Notes: generated by a model not told the origin, from the letters alone. 64,000 nt of DNA from Halomonas sp. 54_146 (GCF_001507855.1 NZ_LGEN01000001.1:144355-208354), one strand, 5' to 3'; shown: positions 9,189-20,121, numbered from the stretch's first letter. Made by a program: numbers and translations.

Positions 9189-10682
9189 ATGAGGCTGAAT
9201 CCAAGCGATGTGTTGACGGCGCTCGCGCAAGTGTGGCCTACGTCACCATTGCCCGATGAGCTACCTACGTTCCCCGATCAAGTGCGTATTAAAATGGATT
9301 CGCGCAAGCTTCAGCAGGGTGACATTTTTGTAGCGATACCAGGCAGCCAGCGCGATGGCCGCGAGTTTATCGCACAAGCGCTTGACGCAGGCGCAGCGCT
9401 TATTTTGGCGCAGGGCCACGGCGGCGATGTGCAGTTAGAGGGGCGAGTGTTGACGTTGCCTCATTTGTCTATGCGGTTAGGTGAGCTAGGACGCGCCTTA
9501 TTCAACGTGCCGCGCGATCTTGAGGTGATTGGGGTGACCGGTACCAACGGCAAAAGCTCGGTCACTCACTATATTGCTGCGCTTAGCGAAGCGCTGGGAA
9601 CCCCGACCGGCCTCATTGGCACGTTGGGCGTGGGTCGCCCCGGCAAGCTGAGCGATACTGGCTTAACCACGCCTGGTTCCCTGGAGCTGCAGGCGACACT
9701 CGGTGAGCTTGCGAGCCAGGGAGTACGACGTGTTGCGCTTGAAACCTCTTCCCATGCACTGGATCAGCACCGGCTTGAAGCGGTTAATGTCACCGTAGGC
9801 GTGTTTACCAACCTGAGCCGCGACCATCTGGACTACCACGGTAGTATGGCGGCTTACGCTGCCGCGAAGGCGAAGCTGTTCCGGCGCACCGAGATTAATT
9901 TGGCGGTGGTTAACGGTGATGACCCATTGGCACGCTTAATGCTGGCAGGCTGTGCTGAAAACGTGCGTGTCTTGGCGACCGGCCAAGACGAAGCCGTTAC
10001 GCTGCGGGTGCTCGATTGGCAGGCGTTTGAGCAGGGCCAGCAGGCCATGATCGCAACGCCTGAAGGCGAGAAAATACTCACCTTGAAGCTAATGGGGCGC
10101 TTTAATTTAGATAACGTGCTGCAGGCGATAGCCGCACTGTATGGAATAGGCGAACCGCTTGAGGCGCTGTTTGAAGCAGCGTCGGCGCTTACCTCGATAC
10201 AGGGCCGTATGGAGCTCTACCGCGATACGGATGCGCCGAGTGTGGTGCTGGATTATGCCCACACGCCAGGCGCTTTGCGCAGTGCGTTACAGGCACTGCG
10301 GGCGCACCTAGGCGATGCAGGCAAACTGTGGTGTGTATTTGGCTGCGGCGGAGAGCGTGACACGGGAAAACGCGCTGAAATGGCGAAGGCCGCCGAGCAG
10401 TTTGCTGATCATGTGGTGGTCACCGACGACAATCCACGGCATGAATCGGCTGAGCAGATTCGTCAACAAATACTCGCCGGCTTCTCAGCGGCTGCGCAGC
10501 CGGTTGAAATAGGCGACCGCCGAGAGGCGGTGGCATCGGTTATTCAGCAGGCAGCCGCTTCGGATGTGGTGTTAATCGCCGGCAAAGGGCATGAGGCGTA
10601 TCAGGATATTCAGGGCGTTCGCCATGCCTATGCCGACAGCGAAGAAATTCAAAAGGCGTTTGCTGCGAGGAGCGGCAGCTAA
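9189..10682 (+). CDS. murE: UDP-MurNAc-tripeptide synthetase MurE (meso-diaminopimelate adding)
   Basis: MurE adds the third stem-peptide residue to UDP-MurNAc-L-Ala-D-Glu using ATP. The P-loop GVTGTNGKSS is at about residues 115-124. The C-terminal motif DNPRHE (about 412-417) is the specificity signature for meso-diaminopimelate, as expected in a Gram-negative cell. Length is 497 residues. A clear AAGGAG Shine-Dalgarno (9178-9183) precedes the ATG. The stop overlaps the murF start by one base. Confidence 0.97.
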   Translation: MRLNPSDVLTALAQVWPTSPLPDELPTFPDQVRIKMDSRKLQQGDIFVAIPGSQRDGREFIAQALDAGAALILAQGHGGDVQLEGRVLTLPHLSMRLGELGRALFNVPRDLEVIGVTGTNGKSSVTHYIAALSEALGTPTGLIGTLGVGRPGKLSDTGLTTPGSLELQATLGELASQGVRRVALETSSHALDQHRLEAVNVTVGVFTNLSRDHLDYHGSMAAYAAAKAKLFRRTEINLAVVNGDDPLARLMLAGCAENVRVLATGQDEAVTLRVLDWQAFEQGQQAMIATPEGEKILTLKLMGRFNLDNVLQAIAALYGIGEPLEALFEAASALTSIQGRMELYRDTDAPSVVLDYAHTPGALRSALQALRAHLGDAGKLWCVFGCGGERDTGKRAEMAKAAEQFADHVVVTDDNPRHESAEQIRQQILAGFSAAAQPVEIGDRREAVASVIQQAAASDVVLIAGKGHEAYQDIQGVRHAYADSEEIQKAFAARSGS

Positions 10683-12055
10683 TGCCGTGGACCATTGGCC
10701 AGGTTGCAGCAGCGCTAGGCATCGAGGCACCGCCTGAAAGCGCCCATTTGCCGGTAAGTGCGGTGGTGACCGATACCCGCAATATTGAGCCGGGGTGTTT
10801 GTTTGTCGCCTTGAAAGGCCCCCGTTTTGATGGCCACGATTTTGTAGAGAATGCCCGCGCCCAGGGCGCTGTTGCCGCGTTAGTCGAAAAGCCTGTTGAA
10901 AGCCCTGTTGAAAGCTCTGTTGAAAGCCACTTGCCGCAGCTGATATGCCCCGATACGCGCCTTGCCCTGGGGCTTATTGCCGGGGCGCACCGCAATAAAT
11001 GGCAGGGTCCTTTGGTGGCGGTAACCGGCAATAGCGGCAAAACCAGCGTTAAAGAAATGTGCGCAGCCTTGCTGGCCCCATTGGGCGATGTGCTAGCGAC
11101 TCAAGGCAACCTTAATAATGACATCGGTGCGCCGCTTACGTTATTGAGGTTGCGAGCGCAGCATAGCGCCGCCGTGATTGAACTAGGTGCAAACCACTTA
11201 GGTGAAATTGCCTGGATAGCCCACTTGGCAAAACCTGACGTTGCGCTCATTACCAATGTGACCGGCGCCCATGTCGGCGAGTTTGGTGGTATGGGGCAGA
11301 TCGCCCAGGCGAAAGGCGAGCTGCTGGATGCACTGGGTGAGCACGGCACGGCGATCATAAATCGTGATGATCGCTACTTCTCATTTTGGGCTGCTCGCGC
11401 GGCACCGCGGCGGGTGATGAGTTTTGGCTTTCACAACCAAGCAGATGTTAGTGCTTCAGCGCTTTCCTGTGATTCTCAAGGGCGTTATGCTTTCACGCTG
11501 TTGCAGCATGGCCAAGCACTAGGTCACGTTCAGCTACCGTTGTTGGGTAAGCATAATGTCAGCAATGCACTGGCTGCCGCAGCGGCGGCGCTAACGCTTG
11601 GTATTTCGTCTGAGCAGGTAATCGCGCGTCTACAATCGCTACACGTGCTAACGGGCAGGCTAGCCGTGGTGCTCGGTTTGCGGGGTGCCAAACTGCTGGA
11701 CGACACTTACAATGCCAACCCTGGTGCGGTTAAAGCGGCCTTGGATACCCTGACAAGCTTTCCAGCGCCGCGCTGGTGTGCGTTAGGCGCGATGGGTGAG
11801 TTGGGCGATGAGTCGGCCGCTCTGCACGCTGAGATCGGCCGCTATGCTGCATCGCTGGGTATTGACGCGCTGTTGACGCTGGGCGAGCCGGCGCGGGCTG
11901 CCAGCGAAGCTTTTGGTCGTGGGCTGCATTTTAACGATCACGAGGCGCTAACGCGCTATGTCACTAATACTTTGCCGCCTGACACCACGCTGTTGGTGAA
12001 AGGGTCGCGCAGTGCGGGCATGGAACATGTCGTTAATGCACTGCGTACGGATTAA
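10682..12055 (+). CDS. murF: UDP-MurNAc-tripeptide-D-Ala-D-Ala ligase MurF
   Basis: MurF adds D-Ala-D-Ala to complete the UDP-MurNAc-pentapeptide. The P-loop VTGNSGKTSVKEM is at about residues 113-125, and the ligase signature NHLGEIAWIAHLA follows. Length is 457 residues. Relative to E. coli MurF there is a small extra segment (PVESPVESSVESH, about residues 71-83) just before the conserved LPQL. It is encoded by a 12-bp tandem repeat, so this conserved enzyme carries a recent repeat-driven loop expansion near the end of its substrate-binding domain. Confidence 0.96.
   Translation: MPWTIGQVAAALGIEAPPESAHLPVSAVVTDTRNIEPGCLFVALKGPRFDGHDFVENARAQGAVAALVEKPVESPVESSVESHLPQLICPDTRLALGLIAGAHRNKWQGPLVAVTGNSGKTSVKEMCAALLAPLGDVLATQGNLNNDIGAPLTLLRLRAQHSAAVIELGANHLGEIAWIAHLAKPDVALITNVTGAHVGEFGGMGQIAQAKGELLDALGEHGTAIINRDDRYFSFWAARAAPRRVMSFGFHNQADVSASALSCDSQGRYAFTLLQHGQALGHVQLPLLGKHNVSNALAAAAAALTLGISSEQVIARLQSLHVLTGRLAVVLGLRGAKLLDDTYNANPGAVKAALDTLTSFPAPRWCALGAMGELGDESAALHAEIGRYAASLGIDALLTLGEPARAASEAFGRGLHFNDHEALTRYVTNTLPPDTTLLVKGSRSAGMEHVVNALRTD
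10883..10930 (+). repeat. 12-bp in-frame tandem repeat in murF
   Basis: Four copies of a 12-bp unit (consensus gttgaaagccct) start at 10883, 10895, 10907 and 10919. They encode repeated V-E-(K/S)-x tetrapeptides in a surface segment of MurF. Confidence 0.88.
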
Positions 12056-12073
12056 ATAAGGTAAACGCCGTTC

Positions 12074-13156
12074 ATGTTACTTCACTTGGCGAATTTTCTG
12101 TCACAGTACCAATCTGCTTTTCAGGTAGTTAACTACTTAACCTTGCGAGTGATTTTAGGTGCTCTCACGTCCTTAATGCTCTGCCTGTGGTTAGGCCCAT
12201 GGATGATTCGGCGTTTGGTCGAAGGCCAAATTGGTCAAGCCGTGCGCGATGATGGCCCCCAGTCTCACCTCTCTAAAGCAGGCACCCCTACCATGGGTGG
12301 TGCCATGATCTTGCTGGCTATCGCCTTGAGTACCGTGCTATGGGGGGATTTAACCAACCTCTATATTTGGGTGGTATTGGGCGTCACTTTGGGGTTTGGC
12401 GCTATCGGCTGGGTAGATGATTACCGCAAAGTGGTCGAGAAAAATCCGCGTGGTTTACCCGCGCGCTGGAAATATTTTTGGCAGTCAGTGGTGGGGCTGG
12501 GCGCTGCGGTGCTGCTTTATTTGACCGCCTCAACGCCGGTCGAAACCAGTTTGTTGGTGCCGCTGTTTAAAGATGTCGCACTGCCGCTGGGCGTTTTCTA
12601 TATTGTCCTGACCTATTTTGTGATTGTCGGCAGCTCCAACGCGGTGAATTTGACCGACGGCCTTGACGGCTTGGCGATTATGCCCACGGTACTGGTCGCC
12701 ATGGGGCTGTCGGTGTTTGCGTATGCCAGCGGCAATACCGTGTTTGCTGAGTATCTGCACATTCCCTTTATTGCCGGGACCGGCGAGCTAGCGGTTTTCT
12801 GCGCCACCATTGCAGGCGCTGGGCTGGGCTTTTTGTGGTTTAACACTTACCCCGCGCAAGTCTTTATGGGCGATGTAGGTGCGCTGGCCTTGGGCGCTGC
12901 ATTGGGGGTGGTGGCGGTCATCGTGCGCCAGGAAATCGTGCTGTTTATCATGGGCGGCATTTTTGTCTTGGAAACGGTATCGGTGATTCTTCAGGTAGGG
13001 TCATACAAACTGACGGGGCGGCGAATTTTTCGTATGGCACCTTTGCATCACCACTATGAATTGAAAGGCTGGCCCGAACCACGCGTTATCGTGCGCTTTT
13101 GGATCATTACCGTAGTGCTGGTGCTGCTTGGCCTGGCGACGCTCAAAATTCGTTAA
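12074..13156 (+). CDS. mraY: Phospho-MurNAc-pentapeptide translocase MraY
   Basis: MraY is the polytopic inner-membrane enzyme that transfers phospho-MurNAc-pentapeptide to undecaprenyl phosphate, forming lipid I. The 360-residue sequence shows about ten membrane segments, and the family's catalytic motifs: [19 protein letters not shown] and the histidine cluster [13 protein letters not shown]. It lies between murF and murD in the standard order with an 18-bp gap after murF; TAAGG at 12057-12061 is a modest ribosome-binding site. Confidence 0.97.
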   Translation: MLLHLANFLSQYQSAFQVVNYLTLRVILGALTSLMLCLWLGPWMIRRLVEGQIGQAVRDDGPQSHLSKAGTPTMGGAMILLAIALSTVLWGDLTNLYIWVVLGVTLGFGAIGWVDDYRKVVEKNPRGLPARWKYFWQSVVGLGAAVLLYLTASTPVETSLLVPLFKDVALPLGVFYIVLTYFVIVGSSNAVNLTDGLDGLAIMPTVLVAMGLSVFAYASGNTVFAEYLHIPFIAGTGELAVFCATIAGAGLGFLWFNTYPAQVFMGDVGALALGAALGVVAVIVRQEIVLFIMGGIFVLETVSVILQVGSYKLTGRRIFRMAPLHHHYELKGWPEPRVIVRFWIITVVLVLLGLATLKIR

Positions 13157-13213
13157 TACTCGTGGCCATGGTGGCGCCGGTTGGCGGTTGCATGATGCGA
13201 TAAGGAGCCCGTG

Positions 13214-14605
13214 ATGGTTCGAGTAGCTAAAGATTTGACGCTGGTGGTGGGGTTGGGCGTGTCTGGCCGCGCGATCTGCCGCCATTTAACCCGTCTGAAT
13301 GTGCCCTTTATGGTGGCAGATACCCGTGCGGTTCCCCCGGGGCTTGATGATTTCCGGGCGGCGCATCCTGGCGTTGCGATTCACTGTGGCTCGCTAACAA
13401 CACTGGATTTAACCGACGTTAAAGAAGTGGTGGTGAGCCCCGGTATTGACCCGCGTATGGCAGGGTTAGCAGGGTTGGCTGATCAGCTCAATCCTCACAC
13501 AGGCGAGCCCATGGTGGTCGGTGAAATTGCCCTTTTTGTACGGGCGGTGACCGCGCCGATTGCTGCGATTACCGGCTCTAATGCTAAGTCTACCGTCACC
13601 ACTTTGCTGGGCGAAATGGCCATTGCTGCAGGCGTTAGGGCTGCAATAGGTGGCAACTTAGGCACGCCCGCGCTGGATTTATTGGCCGATCACCCTGACG
13701 CTGAGCTTTATATTCTTGAGCTATCGAGCTTTCAGCTTGAAACAACGCCGCACTTGGGGGCGGCCTGCGCCGCTTTTCTGAATTTAAGCGAAGACCACCT
13801 TGACCGTCATGGTGATATGCAGGGCTATCGCGCCGCCAAACAGCGTATTTTTATAGGTGCCCAGCAGGCCGTGGTGAACGCTGATGATGCCTTCACATGG
13901 CCTGAGCCGCCTGTTGCACAGCTGACTCACTTCTCTTATAACTCACCGACAACAGAGAGCGAGTGGGGGTTGGCACCTCATCACGACAAGCTTATGTTAA
14001 TGCGGGGCACTCAGCCCTGGCTGGCTGTGGATGAGCTAACAATGGCGGGTCAGCACCATTACGTAAATGCACTGGCAGCGCTGGCGATGGGGCAGGCGTT
14101 GGGCTTTGCCGCAGCCGCTATGTGTAGCGTGCTGCGCGAGTTTAAGGGCTTGCCACACCGCAGCGAAATGATTGCGTGTATTAACGGCGTTACCTGGGTC
14201 AATGACTCCAAAGGCACCAACGTGGGCGCTACCTTGGCGGCGATTACGGGTATTGGTGCCACGCTGCAAGGGCGCTTGATTCTATTAGCCGGTGGGGTAG
14301 GAAAAGGTGCCGATTTTTCGCCGTTGGCTGAGCCTCTTTCCAAATGTGCGCGGCACGTGCTGCTATTTGGTGCCGATGCCCCGCGGCTAGCCGATGCATT
14401 AATAGGGCACGTTAGCCTTCAACAGGTAGACGATTTAACCCAGGCCATGCAAACCGCTTTTGAACTCGCCCAGCCGGGCGACTGCGTGTTGCTATCGCCC
14501 GCCTGTGCGAGTCTTGATCAGTTTGCTAACTACCAGGTGCGCGGCGACGCATTTCGCCGCTGGGTGCTGAAAGCGGCACAACAGGCAGAAGGGGCAGCGT
14601 TATGA
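13214..14605 (+). CDS. murD: UDP-MurNAc-L-Ala-D-Glu ligase MurD
   Basis: MurD adds D-glutamate to UDP-MurNAc-L-Ala. It has the N-terminal Rossmann stretch VVGLGVSGRAI, the P-loop ITGSNAKSTVTTLLG (about 117-131) and the central NLSEDHLDRHG motif. I chose the ATG at 13214 over the GTG at 13211 because AAGGAG (13202-13207) then sits 6 nt away; the product is 463 residues. The stop overlaps ftsW by 4 nt. Confidence 0.96.
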   Translation: MVRVAKDLTLVVGLGVSGRAICRHLTRLNVPFMVADTRAVPPGLDDFRAAHPGVAIHCGSLTTLDLTDVKEVVVSPGIDPRMAGLAGLADQLNPHTGEPMVVGEIALFVRAVTAPIAAITGSNAKSTVTTLLGEMAIAAGVRAAIGGNLGTPALDLLADHPDAELYILELSSFQLETTPHLGAACAAFLNLSEDHLDRHGDMQGYRAAKQRIFIGAQQAVVNADDAFTWPEPPVAQLTHFSYNSPTTESEWGLAPHHDKLMLMRGTQPWLAVDELTMAGQHHYVNALAALAMGQALGFAAAAMCSVLREFKGLPHRSEMIACINGVTWVNDSKGTNVGATLAAITGIGATLQGRLILLAGGVGKGADFSPLAEPLSKCARHVLLFGADAPRLADALIGHVSLQQVDDLTQAMQTAFELAQPGDCVLLSPACASLDQFANYQVRGDAFRRWVLKAAQQAEGAAL

Positions 14606-15783
14606 GCCGTATTGAGCGCCTTCGCAAAGTGTTTACCACCCGCCATTTGCCTTGCGATATTTGGCTGGTGATGACGGCTATTGCGTTAGCAGGGCTGGGG
14701 TGGGTGATGGTCAGTTCCGCATCCATTGGTTTGCTGGAAGATACTTACCACTATTCGCGCCAGCACGGTGTTTTCTTGGTGCTCGCCATTATGGCGTGCG
14801 TCTTTATGCTCTGTGTGCCGCTGGAAGTTTGGCGGCAAAACGCGGCGCTGATTCTTCTCTTCGCTATTTTCTTGTTGATGTTAGTGCTGATTATTGGCAC
14901 CGAGGTCAACGGCAGTAAGCGCTGGATAGCGCTACCAGGGCCGCTGCCGAGTTTGCAAGTCTCTGAATTTGCAAAAATTGGCTTAATTTTTTATATGGCC
15001 GCGTTTATGTCGCGTTTCACCTATGACCTGCGCCGCCGAGCCTTTAGCATGTGGCGGCCTTTAGCTGTGTTGGCTGTGCCGGCTGGGCTGCTTTTTTTAG
15101 CGCCTGATTTCGGTGGCATGGTGGTATTCACGGTCTGTGTTATCGGTATGTTGATGATGAGTGGTGCGTCGTTGACGCTACTGATAGGCAGTGGTGTTGT
15201 ACTCGGTAGCGGCGCGGTGATGATGGTCGTGATTGAGCCTTACCGGCTAGCGCGTTGGACCAGTTTTCTCGACCCTTGGGCAGATCAATTTGCCACGGGG
15301 TATCAGTTAACCCAGGCGTTAATTGCCTTTGGGCGGGGGCATGTGACGGGTACCGGGCTGGGTAACAGCGTGCAGAAACTGCACTACTTACCCGAAGCGC
15401 ATACCGACTTTATTTTTGCGGTCATTGCCGAAGAGCTAGGCATGATCGGCGCTATTATTGTGGTGCTGCTGTTTACGATTTTTATTGCTCGCGCCATGTG
15501 GGTAGGGCGGCGTGCTGAGCTTGCAGGGCATCTTTTCGGTGCCTACGTAAGCTACGGCATTGGCTTTATTGTTGCGGCGCAGGCCTTTATCAATATGGCG
15601 GTAAGCGCAGGGCTGCTGCCTACCAAAGGATTAACGCTGCCGCTAATCAGCTATGGCGGCTCTAGTTTATTGGTGACCGGCATTATGGTGGGGCTGCTGC
15701 TACGCACCGATGCCGAGACACGCCACCGCCCTCGGCGCGCATCCACCCCTTATAAATCGCGTCATGAACCGCGCTTATCTTAG
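14602..15783 (+). CDS. ftsW: Septal peptidoglycan glycosyltransferase FtsW (SEDS family)
   Basis: FtsW polymerises lipid II at the septum together with FtsI. The 393-residue protein has about ten membrane segments and SEDS family sequences such as NGSKRWIALPG, EFAKIGLI, PEAHTDFIFAVIAEELG and LISYGGSSLL. A basic cytoplasmic tail (RHRPRRASTPYKSRHEPR) ends the protein. It is coupled to murD by an ATGA overlap and followed by murG after 35 bp. Confidence 0.97.
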   Translation: MSRIERLRKVFTTRHLPCDIWLVMTAIALAGLGWVMVSSASIGLLEDTYHYSRQHGVFLVLAIMACVFMLCVPLEVWRQNAALILLFAIFLLMLVLIIGTEVNGSKRWIALPGPLPSLQVSEFAKIGLIFYMAAFMSRFTYDLRRRAFSMWRPLAVLAVPAGLLFLAPDFGGMVVFTVCVIGMLMMSGASLTLLIGSGVVLGSGAVMMVVIEPYRLARWTSFLDPWADQFATGYQLTQALIAFGRGHVTGTGLGNSVQKLHYLPEAHTDFIFAVIAEELGMIGAIIVVLLFTIFIARAMWVGRRAELAGHLFGAYVSYGIGFIVAAQAFINMAVSAGLLPTKGLTLPLISYGGSSLLVTGIMVGLLLRTDAETRHRPRRASTPYKSRHEPRLS

Positions 15784-15818
15784 CGCACGGCCATGCAGCG
15801 TTACTCCAGGAGTTTAAT

Positions 15819-16916
15819 GTGACGACCAACGCACGCCGACGAGTACTGATTATGGCGGGTGGCACAGGCGGCCATGTTTTCCCAGCGCTTTCGCTCGCAC
15901 GGGCTTTGCAAGCGCAGCAGGTAGACGTTGAATGGTTGGGTAGCCCTAGAGGAATTGAAAACCGTCTGGTACCTGAGGCTGGCATTAAGCTGCACACTAT
16001 TGCCATTAGCGGGCTGCGCGGCAACGGTTTAACGGGCTGGCTAAAAGCGCCCTTGAACCTTTCCCGTGCCATTTTGCAGGCGCGTGGCGTGATTCAAAAG
16101 TTCAAGCCGCATGTGGTGGTAGGGTTAGGCGGTTTTGCCAGTGGCCCTGGTGGGCTGGCCGCCTGGCTATCGCGTATTCCTTTAGTGATCCATGAGCAAA
16201 ATGCCGTCGCAGGGCTTACCAATCGCGTATTGTCGCGCTTGGCAACGCGCACGTATGCCGCGTTTCCCGAGGCGTTTGGTTCACGTGCTGAAGTGATTGG
16301 CAACCCCGTGCGTGATGATATCGCCGCTTTGGGCAGCACACCCCGTGATGTTAATACGCTTCTCGCGCGCCCTTTGCGCCTCTTGGTGGTGGGTGGCTCG
16401 CTCGGAGCCGTGGCGCTTAATGAGCGCCTGGCACCAGCGCTTGCCGCACTGCCCGTTGAGCAGCGCCCCCAGGTGCGCCACCAGGCCGGCAAAGATCGTG
16501 AGGCAGACACTGCCGCGCTTTATCAACAGCACGGTGTCGCGGCTGAGGTCAGCCCGTTTATTGATGACATGGCCGGTGCCTATGAGTGGGCCGATTTAGT
16601 AGTGTGCCGCTCTGGCGCGTTAACCGTCGCAGAGCTGGCGGCCGCGGCTAAACCTGCTTTGCTGGTGCCTTTTCCGTTTGCGGTTGACGACCATCAACGC
16701 AGCAATGCACAAGTGCTCGTTAAAGCGGGTGCCGCAACGTGTGTTGTTCAGTCTGAGCTGACCGTTGAACGTTTAACCGAATGTTTAAATGAATTGCTTG
16801 TCCCCAATACCCTGGCAGAAATGGCGTCAAAAGCGCGCCAGGCTGCGTATTTAGACGCCACGACGCGTTTAGCAACAGGGTGTTTGGCGATGGTGCCGTT
16901 AGGAGATTCTGCGTGA
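15819..16916 (+). CDS. murG: Lipid II synthase MurG
   Basis: MurG is the peripheral inner-membrane GT-B glycosyltransferase that adds GlcNAc to lipid I. The glycine-rich [14 protein letters not shown] (about 12-25) binds the lipid-linked acceptor, and [13 protein letters not shown] and the nucleotide-sugar motif of the C-terminal domain ([14 protein letters not shown]) are present. It starts with GTG at 15819; the ATG two bases upstream runs straight into a stop. CAGGAG (15807-15812) is the ribosome-binding site. Length is 365 residues. The stop overlaps the murC GTG. Confidence 0.97.
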   Translation: MTTNARRRVLIMAGGTGGHVFPALSLARALQAQQVDVEWLGSPRGIENRLVPEAGIKLHTIAISGLRGNGLTGWLKAPLNLSRAILQARGVIQKFKPHVVVGLGGFASGPGGLAAWLSRIPLVIHEQNAVAGLTNRVLSRLATRTYAAFPEAFGSRAEVIGNPVRDDIAALGSTPRDVNTLLARPLRLLVVGGSLGAVALNERLAPALAALPVEQRPQVRHQAGKDREADTAALYQQHGVAAEVSPFIDDMAGAYEWADLVVCRSGALTVAELAAAAKPALLVPFPFAVDDHQRSNAQVLVKAGAATCVVQSELTVERLTECLNELLVPNTLAEMASKARQAAYLDATTRLATGCLAMVPLGDSA

Positions 16917-18400
16917 CCGATTCTGTCAGTTCTGTCAACTCTGTCAGCTCTGTAACACCGCCACGTGGCAGCGCCACTGGCCCGGGTATGCGCCGCATTC
17001 GGCGGCTTCATTTTGTCGGCATCGGTGGTGCCGGCATGTGTGGTATTGCGGAAGTGCTGGCCAACCAGGGTTACACCGTAAGCGGTAGTGATATGAAAAC
17101 ATCCTCGGTGGTGGAGCGTCTTCGCCAGTGTGGGGTGTGTGTAGCGATTGGCCATGCTGAGGCCAACGTTGAAGGGGCTGATGTTGTCGTGGTGTCCAGC
17201 GCCATTGATGAAACCAATCCAGAAATTCGCTGGGCTCACGAGCACCGTGTGCCGGTAGTGCGGCGGGCAGAAATGCTCGCTGAGTTGATGCGTTTTCGTC
17301 ATGGCATTGCCGTGGCGGGCACGCACGGTAAAACCACCACCACCAGCTTAACGGCGACCCTGCTGGCTGAAGGCGGGCTTGACCCCACCTTTGTGATCGG
17401 TGGGAAATTGACCAGTGCCGGTGCCAATGCCCGGTTAGGCGAGGGCGATTATTTAGTTGCCGAAGCCGATGAATCGGATGCCTCGTTTTTGCATCTACAG
17501 CCGATGGTGTCGATTGTCACCAATATCGACGCTGACCATATGGCGACCTATGGCAATGACTTTGAACGCCTGAAAAGCACCTTTATCGAATTCCTGCACA
17601 ACTTGCCGTTTTATGGATTGGCGGTGCTGTGTATCGATGACCCCCACGTTCGCGTGCTGTGTGAACAGGTGAAGCGCCAATTCGTGACTTATGGGTTTGA
17701 CAGCGATGCCGATTATCGCATTGTGGATTTCACTCAGCACGGCGGTGAAGTGTCTTTCACTGCGCTGCGCCCGGGTGGTGCCGCGCCGTTAAATGTCCGC
17801 TTGGCGATGCCTGGTCGCCATAATGCCTTGAACGCCATGGCGGCGATTGTTGTTGCGACCGATGCTGGGGTTAGCGATTCCGCTATTTTAACTGGCTTAT
17901 CTGGTTTTGCAGGCGTTGGCCGTCGCTTTCAGGTGCATGGCCACTTCCCCGCGCCTAAAGGCGGCGGCGAGATCATGCTGGTGGACGACTATGGCCACCA
18001 TCCCCGTGAAGTTGACATGGTTATTCAGGCCGTTCGTGCCGGCTGGCCTGAACGCCGCCTAGTGATGCTTTATCAGCCGCATCGCTTTAGCCGCACGCGT
18101 GATTTGTACGAGGACTTTGTGCGGGTGCTTTCTCAAGTCGATACGCTGGTGCTACTTGATGTTTATAGTGCGGGCGAAGCGGTTATTCCCGGTGCCGAGG
18201 GGAGAACATTGGCGGGGTCTATCCGTCAACGGGGGGAAGTAGACCCGCTATTTGTCGAGCATAAACATGAGCTGCCTGCTCTGTTAGCCAATGTGTTACG
18301 CCCAGGCGATATTTTGATTACCCAGGGTGCCGGTGATGTGGGGGGCATTTCCCTTCGCCTTGCACAAGCGCAGCTAGTGATGAACGAGGTAGAACTGTGA
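16913..18400 (+). CDS. murC: UDP-MurNAc-L-alanine ligase MurC
   Basis: MurC attaches L-alanine to UDP-MurNAc, the first stem-peptide step. Rossmann motif [16 protein letters not shown] and P-loop [12 protein letters not shown] are clear. The GTG at 16913 was chosen because AGGAGA (16901-16906) sits 6 nt before it and it overlaps the murG stop; the frame is open further upstream inside murG. The product is 495 residues. Its first 15 residues are a low-complexity Ser/Val stretch encoded by four 9-bp repeats, ahead of the conserved MRRIRRLHF. Confidence 0.96.
   Translation: MTDSVSSVNSVSSVTPPRGSATGPGMRRIRRLHFVGIGGAGMCGIAEVLANQGYTVSGSDMKTSSVVERLRQCGVCVAIGHAEANVEGADVVVVSSAIDETNPEIRWAHEHRVPVVRRAEMLAELMRFRHGIAVAGTHGKTTTTSLTATLLAEGGLDPTFVIGGKLTSAGANARLGEGDYLVAEADESDASFLHLQPMVSIVTNIDADHMATYGNDFERLKSTFIEFLHNLPFYGLAVLCIDDPHVRVLCEQVKRQFVTYGFDSDADYRIVDFTQHGGEVSFTALRPGGAAPLNVRLAMPGRHNALNAMAAIVVATDAGVSDSAILTGLSGFAGVGRRFQVHGHFPAPKGGGEIMLVDDYGHHPREVDMVIQAVRAGWPERRLVMLYQPHRFSRTRDLYEDFVRVLSQVDTLVLLDVYSAGEAVIPGAEGRTLAGSIRQRGEVDPLFVEHKHELPALLANVLRPGDILITQGAGDVGGISLRLAQAQLVMNEVEL
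16922..16957 (+). repeat. 9-bp in-frame tandem repeat at the murC N-terminus
   Basis: Four copies of a unit close to tctgtcagt start at 16922, 16931, 16940 and 16949. They encode an S-V-(S/N) run immediately after the murC start, outside the conserved fold. Confidence 0.88.
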
Positions 18401-19338
18401 GCGTTGACGTAACAAAAAAACAGCCGTCAGGAAAGGTCGTGGTTGTCTACGGCGGTACTTCTGCTGAGCGTGAGGTGTCGCTGAAAAGCGGTGCCGCTGT
18501 ATTAGAGGCGCTCAAGCGTAAAGGCGTCGATGCCTGTGGTTACGATCCTCGCGATAAAGGCTTGGTAGGTTTAGAGCAGTTGGCTCCTGCGGTGGTTTTT
18601 GTTGCGCTTCACGGGCGTGGCGGTGAAGACGGTACGCTGCAGGGGGCGTTGGAGCTGCTCAATATCCCTTATACGGGTAGTGGAGTGTTGGCATCAGCGC
18701 TGGGGATGGATAAGCAGCGCACCAAGCAGGTATGGAGCGCGGTTGGGCTGCCAACGCCAGAAAGCATAATGCTGGATGCTGATTCGGATTGGTCAGCGGT
18801 GGTGGCGGAACTTGGTTTGCCACTGATTGTTAAGCCCGTGCATGAAGGTTCAACGCTGGGTATCAGCATCGTTAAAAGCCAGGCGGCGCTTGAGTCAGCG
18901 TATCAGGAAGCGGCGCAGTTCGATGCGCGGGTAATGGCAGAGCGTTTTGTGGTCGGTGATGAGTATACCGTCGCGCTGTTGGGCGACCAGGTGCTACCCG
19001 CTATTCGCGTTGAAGTGCCCGGTGGGTTCTACGATTACGAAGCGAAGTATCTTACTAATACCACCCAGTACCATTTGCCCTGTGGCTTGTCGGCTCAACA
19101 AGAAGCTGAACTTGCCCTGCTTTGTCAGCAGGCGTTTGCGGCAATCGGTGGCGAAGGCTGGGGGCGTGTTGATGTGATGCGCGATAGTGCAGGGTGCTTT
19201 TGGCTGTTAGAAGTCAATACGGTGCCAGGCATGACGGATCATAGCCTAGTGCCTCAAGCGGCGGCTTATGCAGGCATTGGCTTTGATGAGCTAGTGTTGC
19301 AAATACTTAACACTGCAGGCGAGCAGTTCACAGCATGA
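18397..19338 (+). CDS. ddl: D-alanine-D-alanine ligase
   Basis: Ddl makes the D-Ala-D-Ala dipeptide used by MurF. The ATP-grasp fold is visible: [18 protein letters not shown] at the N-terminus, [25 protein letters not shown], and the metal-binding [12 protein letters not shown] at the end. The length (313) and location between murC and ftsQ are those of DdlB. It begins with a GTG overlapping the murC stop by 4 nt. Confidence 0.97.
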   Translation: MSVDVTKKQPSGKVVVVYGGTSAEREVSLKSGAAVLEALKRKGVDACGYDPRDKGLVGLEQLAPAVVFVALHGRGGEDGTLQGALELLNIPYTGSGVLASALGMDKQRTKQVWSAVGLPTPESIMLDADSDWSAVVAELGLPLIVKPVHEGSTLGISIVKSQAALESAYQEAAQFDARVMAERFVVGDEYTVALLGDQVLPAIRVEVPGGFYDYEAKYLTNTTQYHLPCGLSAQQEAELALLCQQAFAAIGGEGWGRVDVMRDSAGCFWLLEVNTVPGMTDHSLVPQAAAYAGIGFDELVLQILNTAGEQFTA

Positions 19339-19407
19339 TGAATGTCGTATTAAAGGCTGTCCTGTTAAGAAATAGCCAGTTAAACAACACGTTATTAAAA
19401 GTGCTTT

Positions 19408-20121
19408 ATGAAAAAGCGTAATGCTTGGCTGGGAATTATTCTCCTGCTGTTACTTATGGGGGCAGGAGGGCGTGCGCTTTGGCTATGGCTAGACCGCCCC
19501 ATTGAGCGCGTGTCGATAAGCGGCGAGTGGGACTATGTGAGCGCTGACTACTTACGCACCCAGCTTGCCCCATTAGTGATCGATGCCACTTGGCTATCGG
19601 CAGATCTTGGTGAGCTGCGTGACCGTGCGCTGCAAATTGGCTGGTTGAAAGAAGTGCGTATCTCCCGTGAATGGCCAAATGCACTAGTGTTTGAGTTAAT
19701 CGAGCAACAGCCTGTCGCTCGCTGGAATGATGATTTCTTGCTGAACCCTGAGGGCGAGCCTTTCGCCTTTGCACCGCTGTCGCCGCCGTCAGGTCTCCCA
19801 GACCTAGCAGGCCCCGGTGGTAGCAGCGAAGAAGTGTTGCATTACTATCACTGGCTGTTGCCACACTTTGCTCAGTTGTCGCTTGAACTTACCCAGCTGC
19901 GCCTGGAGCCGCGCGGCGCTTGGCGGCTGCAGCTAAATGATGGCGCATGGGTTATGTTGGGGCGTCGCCAACATGAAGTGCGCTTGGCGCGTTTATCGGC
20001 TTCATGGCAAAGAGAGTTGTATCTTCTTGGCGAACAGATTCGCTATATTGATCTGCGTTACCCTAATGGCGTTGCCGTGGCGTGGCATGGAGAAAGTGAA
20101 TTTGAAGTGCAAGATGAGTAA
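19408..20121 (+). CDS. ftsQ: Cell division protein FtsQ
   Basis: FtsQ is a bitopic inner-membrane divisome protein that holds FtsB and FtsL. One membrane segment (about 8-28, LGIILLLLLMGAGG) is followed by a POTRA domain (about 33-100, RVSISGEWDYVSADYLRTQL) and a beta domain ending near residue 230. Length, 237 residues, is a little short of E. coli's 276. It lies 69 bp after ddl and is separated from ftsA by an unusually long 351-bp gap. No strong ribosome-binding site is seen at the ATG. Confidence 0.93.
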   Translation: MKKRNAWLGIILLLLLMGAGGRALWLWLDRPIERVSISGEWDYVSADYLRTQLAPLVIDATWLSADLGELRDRALQIGWLKEVRISREWPNALVFELIEQQPVARWNDDFLLNPEGEPFAFAPLSPPSGLPDLAGPGGSSEEVLHYYHWLLPHFAQLSLELTQLRLEPRGAWRLQLNDGAWVMLGRRQHEVRLARLSASWQRELYLLGEQIRYIDLRYPNGVAVAWHGESEFEVQDE

